From Acidobacteriaceae bacterium (GTDB lineage Bacteria > Acidobacteriota > Terriglobia > Terriglobales > Acidobacteriaceae), in assembly GCA_025462735.1 (NCBI GenBank), contig JAOAPC010000008.1, positions 405,865 through 469,864 on the forward strand: DNA of 64,000 nt, given 5' to 3'. Below the pieces are notes generated by a model. It saw only the letters and a program-made list of their open reading frames with translations. It did no database searches and had not been told where the DNA came from. Positions within the stretch are counted from its first letter, which is position 1. Each line of letters starts with the position of its first letter. Below, piece after piece: positions 46,219 to 60,933 of this stretch. A program made the position numbers and the translations under genes.

Positions 46219-46887
46219 TCAAACGAAAAACTGCTGAAATTTTGCCAGCACCACAGACGGCAAATCCTCGCGCGTGGACTTCCCCTTGAATCCCAGGTCG
46301 TGCCCGGCACCTTCAACTGGAAGCAGCAGAGTCTTCGCGGGAATTAACTTGCGTGCGGCTTCAATCTCTTCGATTGTGCCGAAAGGATCGCGCGTGCCGT
46401 GAACAAACATGACCGGCACTTCAATCTGCGGCAAATGCTGAATGCGGGGCTGATCAGGTTTGCTGGGTGCGTGCAATGGATAAGACAGGAGAAGCAGTCC
46501 GTCGGTAAGCGGCTCCTCTGACAGCAGCATGCTGGCCTGACGTCCACCATAACTCTGCCCGCCTACGAACAGGCGCCGTACATTACCCGATTCTAGTTTG
46601 CGCATCGCTGCAATCGCATTCTTAAGTCCTAGCCGATCGCGCGCAGCATCTCCGGGACGCGGCGGGCCGAACGATCGCTGTTGGCGAAACGGCAGATCAC
46701 AACGCAGCACCACGAATCCCGCACCAGCAAAGGCTTCTGCCATGGCGACCAGCAGCGCCATGTGCGCATTCCCGCCCGCCCCGTGGGTGAGGACGAGACC
46801 GTCGCCTGAGGGGGACTCCGGGCGATGGAGGAATCCGCGAACTGGAGGATCGAAGGAAGTATCGGCAAATGCCTTCGTGTCACTCAT
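46219..46887 (-). CDS. Alpha/beta hydrolase of the KANL3/Tex30-like family
   Basis: 222 aa. Oxyanion HGAGGN, nucleophile elbow GGQSYGGR (Ser), and GAGHDL with the histidine at the end. The Asp is likely in VHGTRDPFG. A cytosolic serine hydrolase of the dienelactone-hydrolase-like type; substrate unknown. ATG at 46887. Confidence 0.88.
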   Translation of the reverse strand: MSDTKAFADTSFDPPVRGFLHRPESPSGDGLVLTHGAGGNAHMALLVAMAEAFAGAGFVVLRCDLPFRQQRSFGPPRPGDAARDRLGLKNAIAAMRKLESGNVRRLFVGGQSYGGRQASMLLSEEPLTDGLLLLSYPLHAPSKPDQPRIQHLPQIEVPVMFVHGTRDPFGTIEEIEAARKLIPAKTLLLPVEGAGHDLGFKGKSTREDLPSVVLAKFQQFFV

Positions 46888-46971
46888 TAAGAGCTATCTT
46901 ACAAAGCGCAGAGGGTAGTCATCGGTGAACCGCCTGTTCACAACGGGTGATACTGCAAATGTTTCTGACGG

Positions 46972-47430
46972 TCACCAAGAAGCCGTTATTTTCTTGCCAT
47001 GCGCCGTGTGGAACTCCACGAAGCCGGGACGAGCCGTCAAAGTAGAAAATACAGCATTATCTGCAGTCGGCATGTCCGAACCGTTGCTAAAAAAGGAGCA
47101 GGGCGGATTGACATCACCTATTGAGAAAGCTGGAATCCTTGGTGCGTGCCACTCTCCGCAATGCGTTAGAGATTTCTTGCCGTATAGCCAAACCAGATAG
47201 GACTGGGGCGGGCGCAAATCCGCTCGCGTTATTATCACAGCAGAATTTCCCCAGTTCCTGTCTAGGTAGCCGCTTCGAAGTCCATCAACGGCGACGTAGC
47301 CGCCAGACCTGAACCACCACGTCATATAGCCGTGGGCGGTGGAGTATATCAAACTTATGACAACGACCAAGGCGAGAACAGATAACCCAAAGCAGATAAC
47401 CGTCAGCAGGGTTTTCACGAGCCTTTTCAT
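46972..47430 (-). CDS. Small membrane protein, unknown function
   Basis: 152 aa. N-terminal helix (residues about 8-30, LLTVICFGLSVLALVVVISLI) and a hydrophilic C-terminal half with several Trp and Cys. ATG at 47430; weak GGAG about 18 bases upstream. Base composition looks lower in GC than the neighbours, so it may be acquired or poorly conserved. No recognised family. Confidence 0.55.
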   Translation of the reverse strand: MKRLVKTLLTVICFGLSVLALVVVISLIYSTAHGYMTWWFRSGGYVAVDGLRSGYLDRNWGNSAVIITRADLRPPQSYLVWLYGKKSLTHCGEWHAPRIPAFSIGDVNPPCSFFSNGSDMPTADNAVFSTLTARPGFVEFHTAHGKKITASW

Positions 47431-47589
47431 GAGCTTCTGACGCTCCGTTCAACCCACTTTAAACCGTGGTTGAACACTGGATGTTCCCGGGGGCGGGCGA
47501 GCATCGCTGGTGGCTAAATTCCTAGTTGGCGAAAAATTCGGCATTTCACTAGCAACGATGCGGCGAGCATGCAAGGTTCCAACCTCAAC

Positions 47590-49059
47590 CTACTCCTCCA
47601 CTACGTGCAACCGCATAAAATTCGTCGATCCCGTGGACATCTGTGTCCCTGCCACAACACCCAGCACGTCGCCTGCACGAAGCTTCCCCGAGCGCACTAA
47701 TTCCTGTTCTGCGGTTGAGAGCATTTCCTCGGCGCTAAGCGCGTGATCCCGCTTGACCGGCTGCACGCCCCAAAACAGGTTCATGCGATTGCAAACGGCA
47801 GCAACATGACTGAAGGCATAAATATTTGCTTTGGGCCGAAACTTGGAGATCATGCGCGCGGTGTTTCCGGTTTCAGTGAAGACCGCGATGGCCGCCATGT
47901 GCAGGTCTTCGGCGGCATGAGCAATAGACTCGCAGATGGTCTCTGAAACTGAAAGCCCTCGGCGGGTGCGGCGGCGGGGCTGCATGAACTCTGCCATGTT
48001 GCTCTCGGCTTCGACCACAATCTTGGCCATCATGCAGACGGCTTCCTTCGGATAACGCCCACTGGCGGTTTCCGCCGAGAGCATGACTGCGTCAGTACCG
48101 TCAAAGATTGCGTTGGCAACGTCGCTGGCTTCGGCGCGCGTCGGGCGCGGGTTCTCAATCATCGACTCCAGCATTTGCGTGGCAATGATCACCGGCTTGC
48201 GCCACTCAGCTGCACGCCGGATCACATGCTTCTGGATCACCGGAACTCTCTCCGGCGGCATTTCCACGCCGAGGTCGCCACGCGCCACCATGACTCCATC
48301 TGACGCTTCAAGAATCTCTTCCAGTTGATCGAGCGCCTGCGGTTTTTCGAGTTTCGCAATTACCGGAACGTCCTGCTTATGCGACGCGATGATCTTCTTG
48401 GCTTCGAGCACGTCCGCAGCCGAGCGCACGAATGACAGTGCAATCGCATCAACGCCGTGCTCCAGGCCGAATTCGAGGTCTTTGCGGTCTTTTTCGGTGA
48501 GAGCGGGAATCGAAAGCGCGGCCCCGGGAAGGTTGATGCCCTGGTGCTCGCCGAGGGTACCTCCGTTAAGCACCTGGCACTCGATCTCGCCACCGCTGAC
48601 CTGGTTCACGCGCAGTTCGATCCTGCCGTCGGAAAGAAGAATGCACGTCCCCGGCCTGACTTCATCCGCAAGCCCTTTGAAAGTTGTCGAGATCAGTTCC
48701 GCGGTGCCTTCCACATCGCGGGTTGTAATCGTGACCTGCCCTCCACTTTTCAGCGTGACCGGTTGGTGACCCTTGAGCATGCCAGTACGAATCTTAGGGC
48801 CTTGCAGGTCCTGCAGGATGCAAATGGTCTTCCCTTCTTCCGCGGCAACACGGCGAAGCGTCTGCAGGTGGCGCGCGTGGTCCTGGTGCGAACCATGGGA
48901 AAAATTCAGCCTGGCTACGTCCATGCCGACGCGGATCAATTCGCGCAGGGCTGCCTCGGTGCTGCAGGACGGGCCGATAGTGCAAATGATTTTTGCCCTG
49001 CGCCTTTGCAGTGGGTCAGCAGGAGAGGAAGATTGCGTCTCGGGAAAATTCTGGCTCAT
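47590..49059 (-). CDS. pyk: Pyruvate kinase
   Basis: 489 aa. Turns phosphoenolpyruvate and ADP into pyruvate and ATP. RRAKIICTIGPSC, MDVARLNFSHGSH, DLQGPKIRTG, MVARGDLGVEMP and the TQMLESMI, NAIFDGTDAVMLSAETA stretches are all present. The C-terminal domain is full. ATG at 49059. A GTTGGTC-type repeat lies upstream. Confidence 0.97.
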   Translation of the reverse strand: MSQNFPETQSSSPADPLQRRRAKIICTIGPSCSTEAALRELIRVGMDVARLNFSHGSHQDHARHLQTLRRVAAEEGKTICILQDLQGPKIRTGMLKGHQPVTLKSGGQVTITTRDVEGTAELISTTFKGLADEVRPGTCILLSDGRIELRVNQVSGGEIECQVLNGGTLGEHQGINLPGAALSIPALTEKDRKDLEFGLEHGVDAIALSFVRSAADVLEAKKIIASHKQDVPVIAKLEKPQALDQLEEILEASDGVMVARGDLGVEMPPERVPVIQKHVIRRAAEWRKPVIIATQMLESMIENPRPTRAEASDVANAIFDGTDAVMLSAETASGRYPKEAVCMMAKIVVEAESNMAEFMQPRRRTRRGLSVSETICESIAHAAEDLHMAAIAVFTETGNTARMISKFRPKANIYAFSHVAAVCNRMNLFWGVQPVKRDHALSAEEMLSTAEQELVRSGKLRAGDVLGVVAGTQMSTGSTNFMRLHVVEE

Positions 49060-49103
49060 GGAAATCGTAAGTGGGTGGGGATATTGTAACGGGTCAGAAG
49101 AAC

Positions 49104-49152
49104 ATCGTCGTCCGTCATTCGTCGTTCGTCGTTGGTCGTTGGTCGTTGGTCA
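49104..49152. repeat. GTCGTTCGTCGTTGGTCGTTGGTC array
   Basis: About six imperfect copies of the unit GTCGTTG(G) run over 49 bases in the spacer between pyk and the YihY gene. It is the best copy of the direct-repeat type in this window. Near-palindromic copies at 21.2 and 63.7 kb share its unit. Confidence 0.75.
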
Positions 49153-49202
49153 AGGCGACGACCTGTTGATGAACTACAACTCTGCCCTCCGACAACCCAT
49201 CG

Positions 49203-50153
49203 TCAATTTCCGGCGCCGGTAAGCTCGCTGCCAAGGGTGGACCTCGGAAATAGCAGGGCATTAAACTCGGCGCCGATAAGGATTACGAGCGAGATCATGT
49301 ACATCCACACCAGCAGCGCAATCGCAACGCCGAGCGAACCGTAGATCACGCTGTAGTCGGCGTATTTCTGCAAATACCAGCCGAAGAGCATGGTCACGAA
49401 AAACCACATCACAGTCGCGAGGGTTGCGCCGGGCAGAACACTATGCCAGGGCTGGGTCCGGGGAACCGCGTTGTGGTAAATCAGTGCGATGACCGCGACG
49501 CTGGTCAGGATGGCGATCAGCCAACGGACAAGTTTCCACATCAGCAGGACGTAAGCTCCGATTTCGTGATTGATGTTCAGCAGCACCGTCGTTTCGATTT
49601 CACTGCCAAAGGCGACCAAAATGGTGGAGAACGCCAGAGGAATTCCGGCTAGAATGACCAGAGAAAACGCGATCATTCGTTCTTTCACCAGTCCCCAGAT
49701 CTTCGGCAGCTCATAACATCGCCGGAACCCTTCCATCCAGGAAACCATTACGCCGGAAGCCAGCCATAGCGTCAGCAGCGACGTGGTCACCAGCAAGCCG
49801 ACAGAGCGGCCCGCGTTTCCGCGCAAGTAAGCCTGCACGGTACTGATCCCGGCGGGCAAAATTCTCTCTAGCGCGTAGGAGATTTCGCGCGAGTACAGCC
49901 GCATGGTCCGGCTGCCGCCGCCCAGAACGGAGCCTATTACCAGTAGCGTGGGGAAAAAAGTAAGAATGGAAGAATAGGCCGATGCCTTAGCGATGGCGAA
50001 CGCGTCATGCTGAAACGCGCGCCAGATTGACTTCCGCAGCAAATGGAAGAAACGAAGGATCAACGGTGTCAGAGTAGATGGCCGCGGCTTCGCAATCAAG
50101 CGAAGACTAGACCCAGGTTCCTCAGCTTGCACTCGTTGGGGGTTAGCGTGCAT
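49203..50153 (-). CDS. YihY/virulence factor BrkB family membrane protein
   Basis: 316 aa. Six membrane helices with family marks: FAIAKASAYSSILTFFPTLLVIGS, GLLVTTSLLTLWLASG, IYHNAVPR and the final YGSLGVAIALLVWMYMISLVILIGAEFNALL. YihY/BrkB proteins are inner-membrane proteins of unclear function (once misannotated as RNase BN). Start ATG at 50153. Confidence 0.92.
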   Translation of the reverse strand: MHANPQRVQAEEPGSSLRLIAKPRPSTLTPLILRFFHLLRKSIWRAFQHDAFAIAKASAYSSILTFFPTLLVIGSVLGGGSRTMRLYSREISYALERILPAGISTVQAYLRGNAGRSVGLLVTTSLLTLWLASGVMVSWMEGFRRCYELPKIWGLVKERMIAFSLVILAGIPLAFSTILVAFGSEIETTVLLNINHEIGAYVLLMWKLVRWLIAILTSVAVIALIYHNAVPRTQPWHSVLPGATLATVMWFFVTMLFGWYLQKYADYSVIYGSLGVAIALLVWMYMISLVILIGAEFNALLFPRSTLGSELTGAGN

Positions 50154-50206
50154 TTCGTATGCGCGAAGCGTTTCTCTTAGTTCTCTGCAGATCCTCGACG
50201 CACTCT

Positions 50207-50229
50207 GCGGTTAAAAAGCCTTTAACCGC
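50207..50229. repeat. GCGGTTAAA-AAGCC-TTTAACCGC palindrome
   Basis: A 9-bp perfect stem with CTCTGC before it and TAAGCACG after. Two further copies lie at 54.65 and 60.30 kb, all in the rpo/rpl part of the window. It lies between rpoC and the YihY gene. Confidence 0.8.
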
Positions 50230-50267
50230 TAAGCACGCTGAGGAAAACCAGAGAACGCCGGGCAAAT

Positions 50268-50297
50268 GAAAAGGGCGGCACGTGGCCGCCCCTTTTC
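50268..50297 (-). terminator. Intrinsic terminator after rpoC
   Basis: Read on the minus strand: AAAAGGGGCGGC-CACGT-GCCGCCCTTTTCATTT. About 11 bp of GC-rich stem followed by TTTT, eight bases after the rpoC stop. A strong, textbook factor-independent terminator, and the likely end of the tuf-to-rpoC transcript. Confidence 0.9.
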
Positions 50298-50305
50298 AGT
50301 TCCGA

Positions 50306-54493
<4,188 letters not shown>

Positions 54494-54634
54494 GATTTCC
54501 TCCACTCCTGCGGCGATATCGCTGCCGCCCGCGGCTCCGGAATAAATGGCCAGTATGAGTGACCGATAATTTGGCTGATATCGAGGAGCTTGGCGCTATC
54601 AGCTTTTTCCTGCAGAATCTTTTTGTCTTCCTCT

Positions 54635-54700
54635 GTGCTCTCAGTGCCCTTTGTGGTTAGCTTTTTTAAAGCTTGAACCACAGAGGACACAGAGTTTCAC
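54635..54700. repeat. Palindrome between rpoB and rpoC
   Basis: TGTGGTT-AGCTTT-TTT-AAAGCT-TG-AACCACA (54652-54682), with CTCTGTGCTCTCAG on the left and GAGGACACAGAG on the right. Second copy of the GGTTAAA palindrome type. In the rpoB-rpoC message it would form a stable hairpin between the two cistrons. Confidence 0.8.
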
Positions 54701-54704
54701 AGAG

Positions 54705-57700
54705 CTAATCTGCTTCCATCAGTACGCCGCGCGAGCGCGACGCCGCGAATCCATCTCCGTTTGGCGAAGCGCTTACCACTGGCTTCTTCTCGCCGGCCTT
54801 GATCAACTCGACGTCCAAACAGAGTGACTGCAACTCGCGAATGAGCACGTTGAACGATTCCGGCACACCCGGCTCCATTGCAGCTTCACCCTTGACGATG
54901 GCCTCGTAGATCTTGGTACGGCCATAAACGTCATCGGACTTCGCCGTGAGCAGTTCTTGAAGAATGAAAGCCGCGCCATACGCTTCCAGCGCCCAGACTT
55001 CCATTTCCCCGAATCGCTGCCCGCCGAACTGCGCCTTTCCACCCAGCGGCTGCTGAGTGATGAGCGAGTACGGACCGATGGAACGCGCGTGAATCTTGTC
55101 GTCCACCAAGTGCGATAGTTTCAGCATGTAGATGTAACCGACGGTGACCGGCTGCTCGAAGCGCTCCCCGTTCATGCCGTCATACAACCACGTCTTTCCG
55201 GACTCAGGGAGGCCTGCGCTCTTCAACAGCGCCTTGATTTCGCTTTCTCGTGAGCCGTCGAACACCGGTGACCCGGTGAACACGCCGCCGGTCAAGCTTT
55301 CAGCCACCGCACCCAACTCATCGTCCGGAATATCGGCGATCTCCTGCTCAAGCGTCGTGCCCTTGAACAGCGTCTTGAGTTCCCGGCGAATAGCGTCTTC
55401 GCGCGTGTTCTCTTTAAGAAGCTGGGCAATTTTCCCGCCCAGCTCGTGACCCGCCCATCCCAGGTGGGTTTCGAGAATCTGTCCGACGTTCATACGGCTG
55501 GGAACGCCGAGTGGGTTGAGCACGATTTCGACCGGCGTGCCATCTTCGAGGTACGGCATGTCTTCTTCCGGCAGAATGCGGGCAATCACGCCCTTGTTTC
55601 CGTGACGGCCGGCCATCTTATCGCCCACGCTCAGCTTGCGCTTCATGGCGATATAGCACTTCACCAGCTTGATCACGCCCGGCGGCAACTCGTCGCCTTT
55701 CGTGAGCTTCTCTTTCCTCTCGTTGACGATCTTCTTGAGCACGTCGATCTGGCGCGAGGTCATTTCCTCGATCTCGTCGATCTGTTCGTTTACACGCGGG
55801 TCCTTGTCGGCGTACTTAATGCGCTTAAGGTTCCGCGTGGAAATGCGCTCGATGGCATCGCGGTCGAGAACCGCACCTTTGGTCAGCAGTCGCTTATTGG
55901 TGCGCTCGTCGTGCAGGTCGGCCTGTACTTCCTTGTTGCCGAGAATGTTCTCCAGACGCTTCAACCGCTCGTCGGTAAGAATTCGAATCTCGTCAGAAAG
56001 GTTTTTTTCCAGTTTTGCGATCTGCGTCGCTTCAATCGACTTCGCCCGCTCGTCCTTTTCCTGGCCTTTGCGCGAGAAGATCTTCACATCCACGATCACG
56101 CCCTCAATTCCGGGCGGGCAGTAGAGGGAAGCATCGCGAACGTCTCCGGCCTTTTCGCCGAAGATGGCGCGCAGCAGCTTCTCTTCCGGTGTCAGCTGGG
56201 TCTCGCCTTTTGGCGTGACTTTGCCCACGAGAATGTCTCCCTGCTTTACCGTGGCGCCAATGCGGATCACGCCGGCTTCATCCAAGTTGCGCAGCGTGGA
56301 TTCGCTGACGTTTGGAATGTCGCGGGTGACTTCTTCCGGTCCCAGCTTGGTGTCGCGAGATTCAATCTCGAACTCCTCGATGTGGACCGAAGTGTAATAG
56401 TCGTCGCGCACCAGCTTCTCGGAGACCAGGATTGCGTCTTCGAAGTTGTAACCGCGCCACGGCATGAAGGCCACCAGCACATTACGTCCAAGCGCCAACT
56501 CGCCGTGATCGGTGCAGGGTCCGTCGGCAATCACCTGACCTTTGACCACGCGCTGACCTTTCAGCGCGACCGGCTTCTGGTTGATACAAGTGTTCTGGTT
56601 CGAACGCTTGAATTTGGTGAGCTGATAAATATCGCTGCCCACCTCGCGCGACAGCTGTCCGGGATGGTGTTCACCCTCGACTCGCACGATGATGCGCTCC
56701 GAATCGACGGAATCGATGACTCCATTGCGGCGTGCAAGAACGACTGCGCCGGAATCGCGAGCGGTAACGCCCTCCATTCCAGTGCCCACAATGGGAGCCT
56801 CTGCACGCAGCAGCGGAACTGACTGCCGCTGCATGTTCGCACCCATCAGTGCGCGGTTCGCGTCATCGTGTTCGAGGAACGGCACGAGAGACGCCGCAAC
56901 CGAGACCAACTGCTTAGGACTGACGTCGACGTAATCGACTTCGTCTTTGCTCACCAGCACGAAGTTGCCAGCTTTGCGGGCATTCACCAGGTCGCCAACG
57001 AGGCGGCCTTTGTCGTCCAACTCAATGTTGGCCTGCGCGATGACGTGTTTGTCTTCTTCCCACGCGGAGAGATAGAACGAGAACGGCTCGAGCTCTGCCG
57101 GACGCTTGCGGCGTTCCTTGAGCTCGGCATTCACCTTCTCGGCTTCAGACTTCTCCACATGGTCACCAGCTTTGTAGGCGCTGTCACCAGCGTTGACGAT
57201 GGTGACGTAATCTACCACGCGAGCGTTCTTCACCCGGCGGTATGGCGACTCGATGAAGCCATAGTCGTTGATCCGCGCGTAACAGCTCAGCGACGAAATC
57301 AGTCCAATGTTCGGACCTTCCGGCGTTTCAATCGGGCAGATGCGGCCATAGTGGGTAGGGTGAACGTCGCGAACTTCAAATCCCGCGCGCTCACGCGATA
57401 GACCACCCGGCCCAAGCGCTGAAAGACGCCGCTTGTGCGTGATCTCCGAAAGCGGATTGGTCTGGTCCATGAACTGCGAAAGCTGCGACGATCCAAAGAA
57501 CTCGCGGATCGCAGCCATCACTGGCTTCGCATTGACCAAGTCATGCGGCATGGCCGTGGACATTTCCTGGTACACGCTCATCTTTTCTTTAATGGCGCGT
57601 TCCATACGGACCAAGCCGATGCGGAATTGATTTTCGAGCAATTCGCCGACTGCGCGAACGCGGCGGTTGCCCAAGTGATCGATGTCATCCACGTTGCCGA

Positions 57701-59222
57701 TGTTCTTGCGCAGCTTCAGCAAGTAGCGGATGGTCGCGTAGAAGTCATCGGGATCTAGGGTGCGCTTATCCAGGCTGCTGGCTTCGCTGTTCTCGAACAA
57801 CTTGATGTTGAACTTCAGCCGGCCCACACGCGAGAAGTCATACTTCCGCGCATCGAAAAACATTCCGTGGAATAGAGCAGTCGCGGTGTCCAGCGTCGGA
57901 GGATCGCCCGGACGCAGCTTCCGATAGATTTCGATCAGCGCCTCTTGCGGCGTCTTGACTGAATCGCGCTTCAAGGTCTGGCTGATGACGGTACCAACAT
58001 CGTCGCGCTCGGGGAAGAAAAGATTCATCTCTACAACGCCCGAGTCGAGGATCTTGGCAAGTTTGTCGGCTGTCAGCTCAGTATTGGCCTCAAGCATGAC
58101 TTCGCCGGAAGTCGTGTCCACGATATCGCCGGCCGCCCACGCTCCTTCAAGATCGCTGGGATCAACTTCAATTTCGCTGATCTTGGCTTTCTGAATTTCC
58201 TTCAAGATCGCCGGCGTAATTTTCCGTCCGGAATGCGCAATCTCGTCCCCGGATTTCGACTTGATGCTGTGCGCCAGCTTCATGCCAATCAGGTTTGTGG
58301 CCTTTTCGCCGGAAGGATCGAGCGTCCAGTACAGCTTCTTATCGCGGACCACGAGACGGTCCACGGTGTAGAACGTGCGCAGAATGTCTTCGCTCGTACG
58401 CAGGCCTAATGCTCGCAGGAAGATGGTCCCCAGGAACTTGCGCTTGCGATCGATGCGCACATAGAGCACGTTCTTCTGGTCGTATTCGAACTCGACCCAA
58501 GACCCGCGATACGGAATGATCTTGCCTAGGAAATAGGTGCGATTGTTCGCGGTCTCGAAGAAGACGCCCGGTGAGCGATGCAACTGGCTGACGATCACGC
58601 GCTCGGTGCCGTTCACAATGAAGGTGCCGTTCTGCGTCATCAAGGGAACGTCGCCGAAGAAAACTTCCTGCTCCTTGATGTCACGGATGGAGCGGTTCCC
58701 GGTCTCTGCGTCTTTATCGAAGATCGTCAAACGCATCGTGACTTTTAGCGGAGCAGAGTACGTCATGCCGCGCTCTTCGCACTCGGGCACGTCATATTTC
58801 AATTGCAAGCCGACCGGATCGCCGCACTTATTGCAGAAATCCGGAGTGTTCGCGTTGTAGGTGCCGCACTTGTGGCAGAGCACATCGCCGGGATGAAACG
58901 GGTCGGTGATGACGGTGGAACCGCAGTTCTTACAAGTGGTGCGCAGGTGGTGCAGGCCTTTGAGGTGGCCGCACTTGCACTCCCAGTTGCCGATTGCGTA
59001 GTCCACGAACTCAAGCTGCGAGATGTTGCGGAAATCGCTGATCGGGAACACCGACTGAAACACCGACTGCAAGCCCGCGTCATCACGCTCGCTAGGCAGG
59101 CGGTCCATCTGCAGAAAACGTTCGTACGAGCGCTTCTGCACCTCGATCAGGTTAGGAATCTGGATGGTTGCTGGAATCTTGGAAAAATCAAAACGATGAC
59201 GGAATCCGTTCATTTTCGACAT
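54705..59222 (-). CDS. rpoB: DNA-directed RNA polymerase subunit beta
   Basis: 1505 aa, long for the family. The rifampicin region ([20 protein letters not shown]), [25 protein letters not shown] and [12 protein letters not shown] are intact. The ATG at 59222 has GGGAG 8 bases upstream; a TTG 15 bases before it overlaps that site. Residues about 79-142 hold an insertion with eight cysteines (82, 84, 97, 100, 116, 119, 130, 133). It lies between ELEFVDY and the conserved [12 protein letters not shown], in the N-terminal lobe. It reads as two zinc ribbons. A candidate promoter stands about 370 bases upstream. Confidence 0.98.
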   Translation of the reverse strand: MSKMNGFRHRFDFSKIPATIQIPNLIEVQKRSYERFLQMDRLPSERDDAGLQSVFQSVFPISDFRNISQLEFVDYAIGNWECKCGHLKGLHHLRTTCKNCGSTVITDPFHPGDVLCHKCGTYNANTPDFCNKCGDPVGLQLKYDVPECEERGMTYSAPLKVTMRLTIFDKDAETGNRSIRDIKEQEVFFGDVPLMTQNGTFIVNGTERVIVSQLHRSPGVFFETANNRTYFLGKIIPYRGSWVEFEYDQKNVLYVRIDRKRKFLGTIFLRALGLRTSEDILRTFYTVDRLVVRDKKLYWTLDPSGEKATNLIGMKLAHSIKSKSGDEIAHSGRKITPAILKEIQKAKISEIEVDPSDLEGAWAAGDIVDTTSGEVMLEANTELTADKLAKILDSGVVEMNLFFPERDDVGTVISQTLKRDSVKTPQEALIEIYRKLRPGDPPTLDTATALFHGMFFDARKYDFSRVGRLKFNIKLFENSEASSLDKRTLDPDDFYATIRYLLKLRKNIGNVDDIDHLGNRRVRAVGELLENQFRIGLVRMERAIKEKMSVYQEMSTAMPHDLVNAKPVMAAIREFFGSSQLSQFMDQTNPLSEITHKRRLSALGPGGLSRERAGFEVRDVHPTHYGRICPIETPEGPNIGLISSLSCYARINDYGFIESPYRRVKNARVVDYVTIVNAGDSAYKAGDHVEKSEAEKVNAELKERRKRPAELEPFSFYLSAWEEDKHVIAQANIELDDKGRLVGDLVNARKAGNFVLVSKDEVDYVDVSPKQLVSVAASLVPFLEHDDANRALMGANMQRQSVPLLRAEAPIVGTGMEGVTARDSGAVVLARRNGVIDSVDSERIIVRVEGEHHPGQLSREVGSDIYQLTKFKRSNQNTCINQKPVALKGQRVVKGQVIADGPCTDHGELALGRNVLVAFMPWRGYNFEDAILVSEKLVRDDYYTSVHIEEFEIESRDTKLGPEEVTRDIPNVSESTLRNLDEAGVIRIGATVKQGDILVGKVTPKGETQLTPEEKLLRAIFGEKAGDVRDASLYCPPGIEGVIVDVKIFSRKGQEKDERAKSIEATQIAKLEKNLSDEIRILTDERLKRLENILGNKEVQADLHDERTNKRLLTKGAVLDRDAIERISTRNLKRIKYADKDPRVNEQIDEIEEMTSRQIDVLKKIVNERKEKLTKGDELPPGVIKLVKCYIAMKRKLSVGDKMAGRHGNKGVIARILPEEDMPYLEDGTPVEIVLNPLGVPSRMNVGQILETHLGWAGHELGGKIAQLLKENTREDAIRRELKTLFKGTTLEQEIADIPDDELGAVAESLTGGVFTGSPVFDGSRESEIKALLKSAGLPESGKTWLYDGMNGERFEQPVTVGYIYMLKLSHLVDDKIHARSIGPYSLITQQPLGGKAQFGGQRFGEMEVWALEAYGAAFILQELLTAKSDDVYGRTKIYEAIVKGEAAMEPGVPESFNVLIRELQSLCLDVELIKAGEKKPVVSASPNGDGFAASRSRGVLMEAD

Positions 59223-59589
59223 TCGGAATACTCCCAAACTTTTATGCGCAGCGCGGGGGCTGCGTCACAGCGGAAACGTGGGCAGAGGAACAGCAGTTAG
59301 CAGTTTGCATCTGGCACTTTGCCGGCGAGGTTGAACGCCGAAAGCTGAGTGCCTGGTACTGACTTAAAAAGACACACAAATGCGCCCTCAGGGACAATGC
59401 GTCCCTCAGGCGCCGTGCGCAGCGCATGGCCAATTAAATTTTGTCGTTTTCGCGCCAGTATGCCTGTTTCCCGTCCTGCCGCCCGCAGGACAGTCTGCCA
59501 ATCCGTGTTGCGGCCTCTGTCCGCTCCCTGGGTTCAAAATGCGGAGGCCGCTCACCTGGATGAAGTAGGAAGCGGTGCTGTTAGTGACA

Positions 59590-59619
59590 ATAATAGCACT
59601 GCTTCATTAGTTTTGCCAA
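59590..59619 (-). promoter_or_regulatory. Candidate sigma-70 promoter for rpoBC
   Basis: Read on the minus strand: TTGGCA (59619-59614), 18-base spacer, TATTAT (59595-59590). Both hexamers match consensus at five of six bases. It would give rpoBC its own start, beyond read-through from rplL. Confidence 0.5.
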
Positions 59620-59671
59620 GTAGTGGTCGAAAAATTGCTAGCCAAATCGCTCCAGCTTCGGATTTTGGAGG

Positions 59672-59691
59672 GCCGGGCGTCCCCACCCGGC
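59672..59691. repeat. Palindromic repeat after rplL
   Basis: GCCGGGCG-TCCC-CACCCGGC, with one G-T pair. A member of the GGGCG/CGCCC family, 33 bases beyond the rplL stop. Confidence 0.7.
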
Positions 59692-59724
59692 TTGCTACTG
59701 GCTCCGCAATCCCCAGAAAACGAG

Positions 59725-60111
59725 CTACTTTACTTCGACAACCGCGCCGGCTTCGGTGAACTTCTTCTTGATGGTCTCCGCTTCTTCCTTGGAGACGCCA
59801 TCCTTCACCGTTTTCGGAGCCCCGTCCACCAAGTCCTTGGCTTCCTTCAAGCCGAGGCTGGTGACCTCGCGAACCGCCTTGATAACATTGATCTTATTGG
59901 CGCCAACTTCTTTCAGGACGACCGTGAACTCCGTCTTCTCCTCAGCCGGAGCCGCAGCCGCGCCTGCACCAGCTCCGCCGCCGGCCATCATGACCGGAGC
60001 CGCCGCTGCCGCCGAAACGCCCAGCTTCTCTTCAAGCCTTTTCACCAGTTGGGCTGCATCGAGCAAGGACAACCCAACGATCTGTTCTTCCAATTGCTGT
60101 AAATCTGCCAT
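59725..60111 (-). CDS. rplL: 50S ribosomal protein L7/L12
   Basis: 128 aa. The stalk protein that recruits translation GTPases. Short helical N-terminus ([21 protein letters not shown]), an Ala/Gly/Pro hinge ([20 protein letters not shown]), and the C-terminal domain with [35 protein letters not shown] at 60111 with GGAGAAC just upstream. Confidence 0.98.
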   Translation of the reverse strand: MADLQQLEEQIVGLSLLDAAQLVKRLEEKLGVSAAAAAPVMMAGGGAGAGAAAAPAEEKTEFTVVLKEVGANKINVIKAVREVTSLGLKEAKDLVDGAPKTVKDGVSKEEAETIKKKFTEAGAVVEVK

Positions 60112-60279
60112 TTCAGTTCTCCAGTGTTTGAGTTATCAGTTCTTCAATTCGTTACCGGGAACAAGTTTCCAGTGCGCATTGTCGCCACCGTCACGCCAGA
60201 CAACGTTTCGGCTCAAACTCGCGCAACTCTTGACCTGATAACTTATTGCTAAAATTCGCTCTCCGCGATCTCTGCGCAA

Positions 60280-60335
60280 TCTCTGTGGTTAAAAGCTTTA
60301 AAGCCTTTAACCGCCGAGATCGCAGAGGAATCGCG
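60280..60335. repeat. GGTTAAA palindrome between rplJ and rplL
   Basis: CTCTGTGGTTAAA and TTTAACCGC face each other across AGCTTTAAAGCC, with outer CTCTGCG and CGCAGAG arms also pairing (GCGATCTCTGCGC / CGAGATCGCAGAG). Third copy of the type. The rest of the 244-base spacer shows no gene. Confidence 0.75.
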
Positions 60336-60355
60336 AAGATCGCTGAGAAAATCTT

Positions 60356-60907
60356 CTAAACTCCGGCGGGAGTCGCTTCTCCGCCAAACTTCTGCTTTTC
60401 CACGCCCTGATTGATGACTACCGCCAGGTCGCGTCCGATAGCATTCATCACCGTGACCAATCGCTGCGCCGGCGCATTCATGAGGAACAACAGCTTCGAG
60501 TAAATTTCTTCCTTCGACGGCATGGTCGCAAGCGCTTCGATCTCGTTGATCGAGATCACGCGCCCTTCGACGACGCCCGTCTTGAAGGTAAACTCCGGGT
60601 TGTCTTTCGCGTACTTTGAGAGCGCCTTGGCCAAAGCGACCGGATCGCCCGAGGTATAGGCAATCGAGGTCACGCCGGAAAGCCCCTTGAGCGCTTCTTC
60701 AACCTTGGTGCCTTTGGCGGCGAGCTCGGCCAGCGTGTTCTTGACCACTGCATACTTCGCGCCCGAACTCCGCAGCAGTTTGCGCAGCTCGTAGTCCTGC
60801 GGCACCGTCAGCTTGGTGTAAGTGGTCACGATGACCGTCGACACCGTCTGCAAGTCTTTGCCTAACTTCTCAACTTGTTCGACTTTTCTTGCTCGAGTAA
60901 CCGCCAT
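60356..60907 (-). CDS. rplJ: 50S ribosomal protein L10
   Basis: 183 aa. Stalk base protein that anchors L7/L12 dimers; it also regulates its own operon in many bacteria. RKVEQVEKLGKDL, SGAKYAVVKNTLAE and NAPAQRLVTVMNAIGRDLAVVI are typical. ATG at 60907 with AGAGGAAT upstream. Its leader (57 bases after rplA) contains a palindrome. Confidence 0.98.
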   Translation of the reverse strand: MAVTRARKVEQVEKLGKDLQTVSTVIVTTYTKLTVPQDYELRKLLRSSGAKYAVVKNTLAELAAKGTKVEEALKGLSGVTSIAYTSGDPVALAKALSKYAKDNPEFTFKTGVVEGRVISINEIEALATMPSKEEIYSKLLFLMNAPAQRLVTVMNAIGRDLAVVINQGVEKQKFGGEATPAGV

Positions 60908-60933
60908 ATCAATTCCTCTCAGATCTCACGTGG

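Larger units (their letters stand above)
59223..59724 (-). other. Long rpoB leader
   Basis: 502 bases between rplL stop and rpoB start hold no gene. They carry the candidate promoter (59590-59619), a 7-bp hairpin GTCCTGC-CGCCC-GCAGGAC (59473-59491), a 6-bp AGGGAC-AATGC-GTCCCT hairpin (59390-59406) and a palindrome (59672-59691). Such a leader is a plausible place for rpoBC control (attenuation) apart from the ribosomal genes. Confidence 0.55.

Noticed and set aside
46035..46316. A minus-strand 93-codon open frame over the palindrome cluster
   Set aside because: It is a translation of repeat DNA (RRLLSRHSRAGLTYA) and overlaps the end of the hydrolase gene; such frames recur wherever the repeats occur.
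55446..56822. A 458-codon open frame on the plus strand, opposite rpoB
   Set aside because: It lies antisense to the most conserved part of rpoB and has no domain of its own. Long antisense frames are expected in GC-rich conserved genes.
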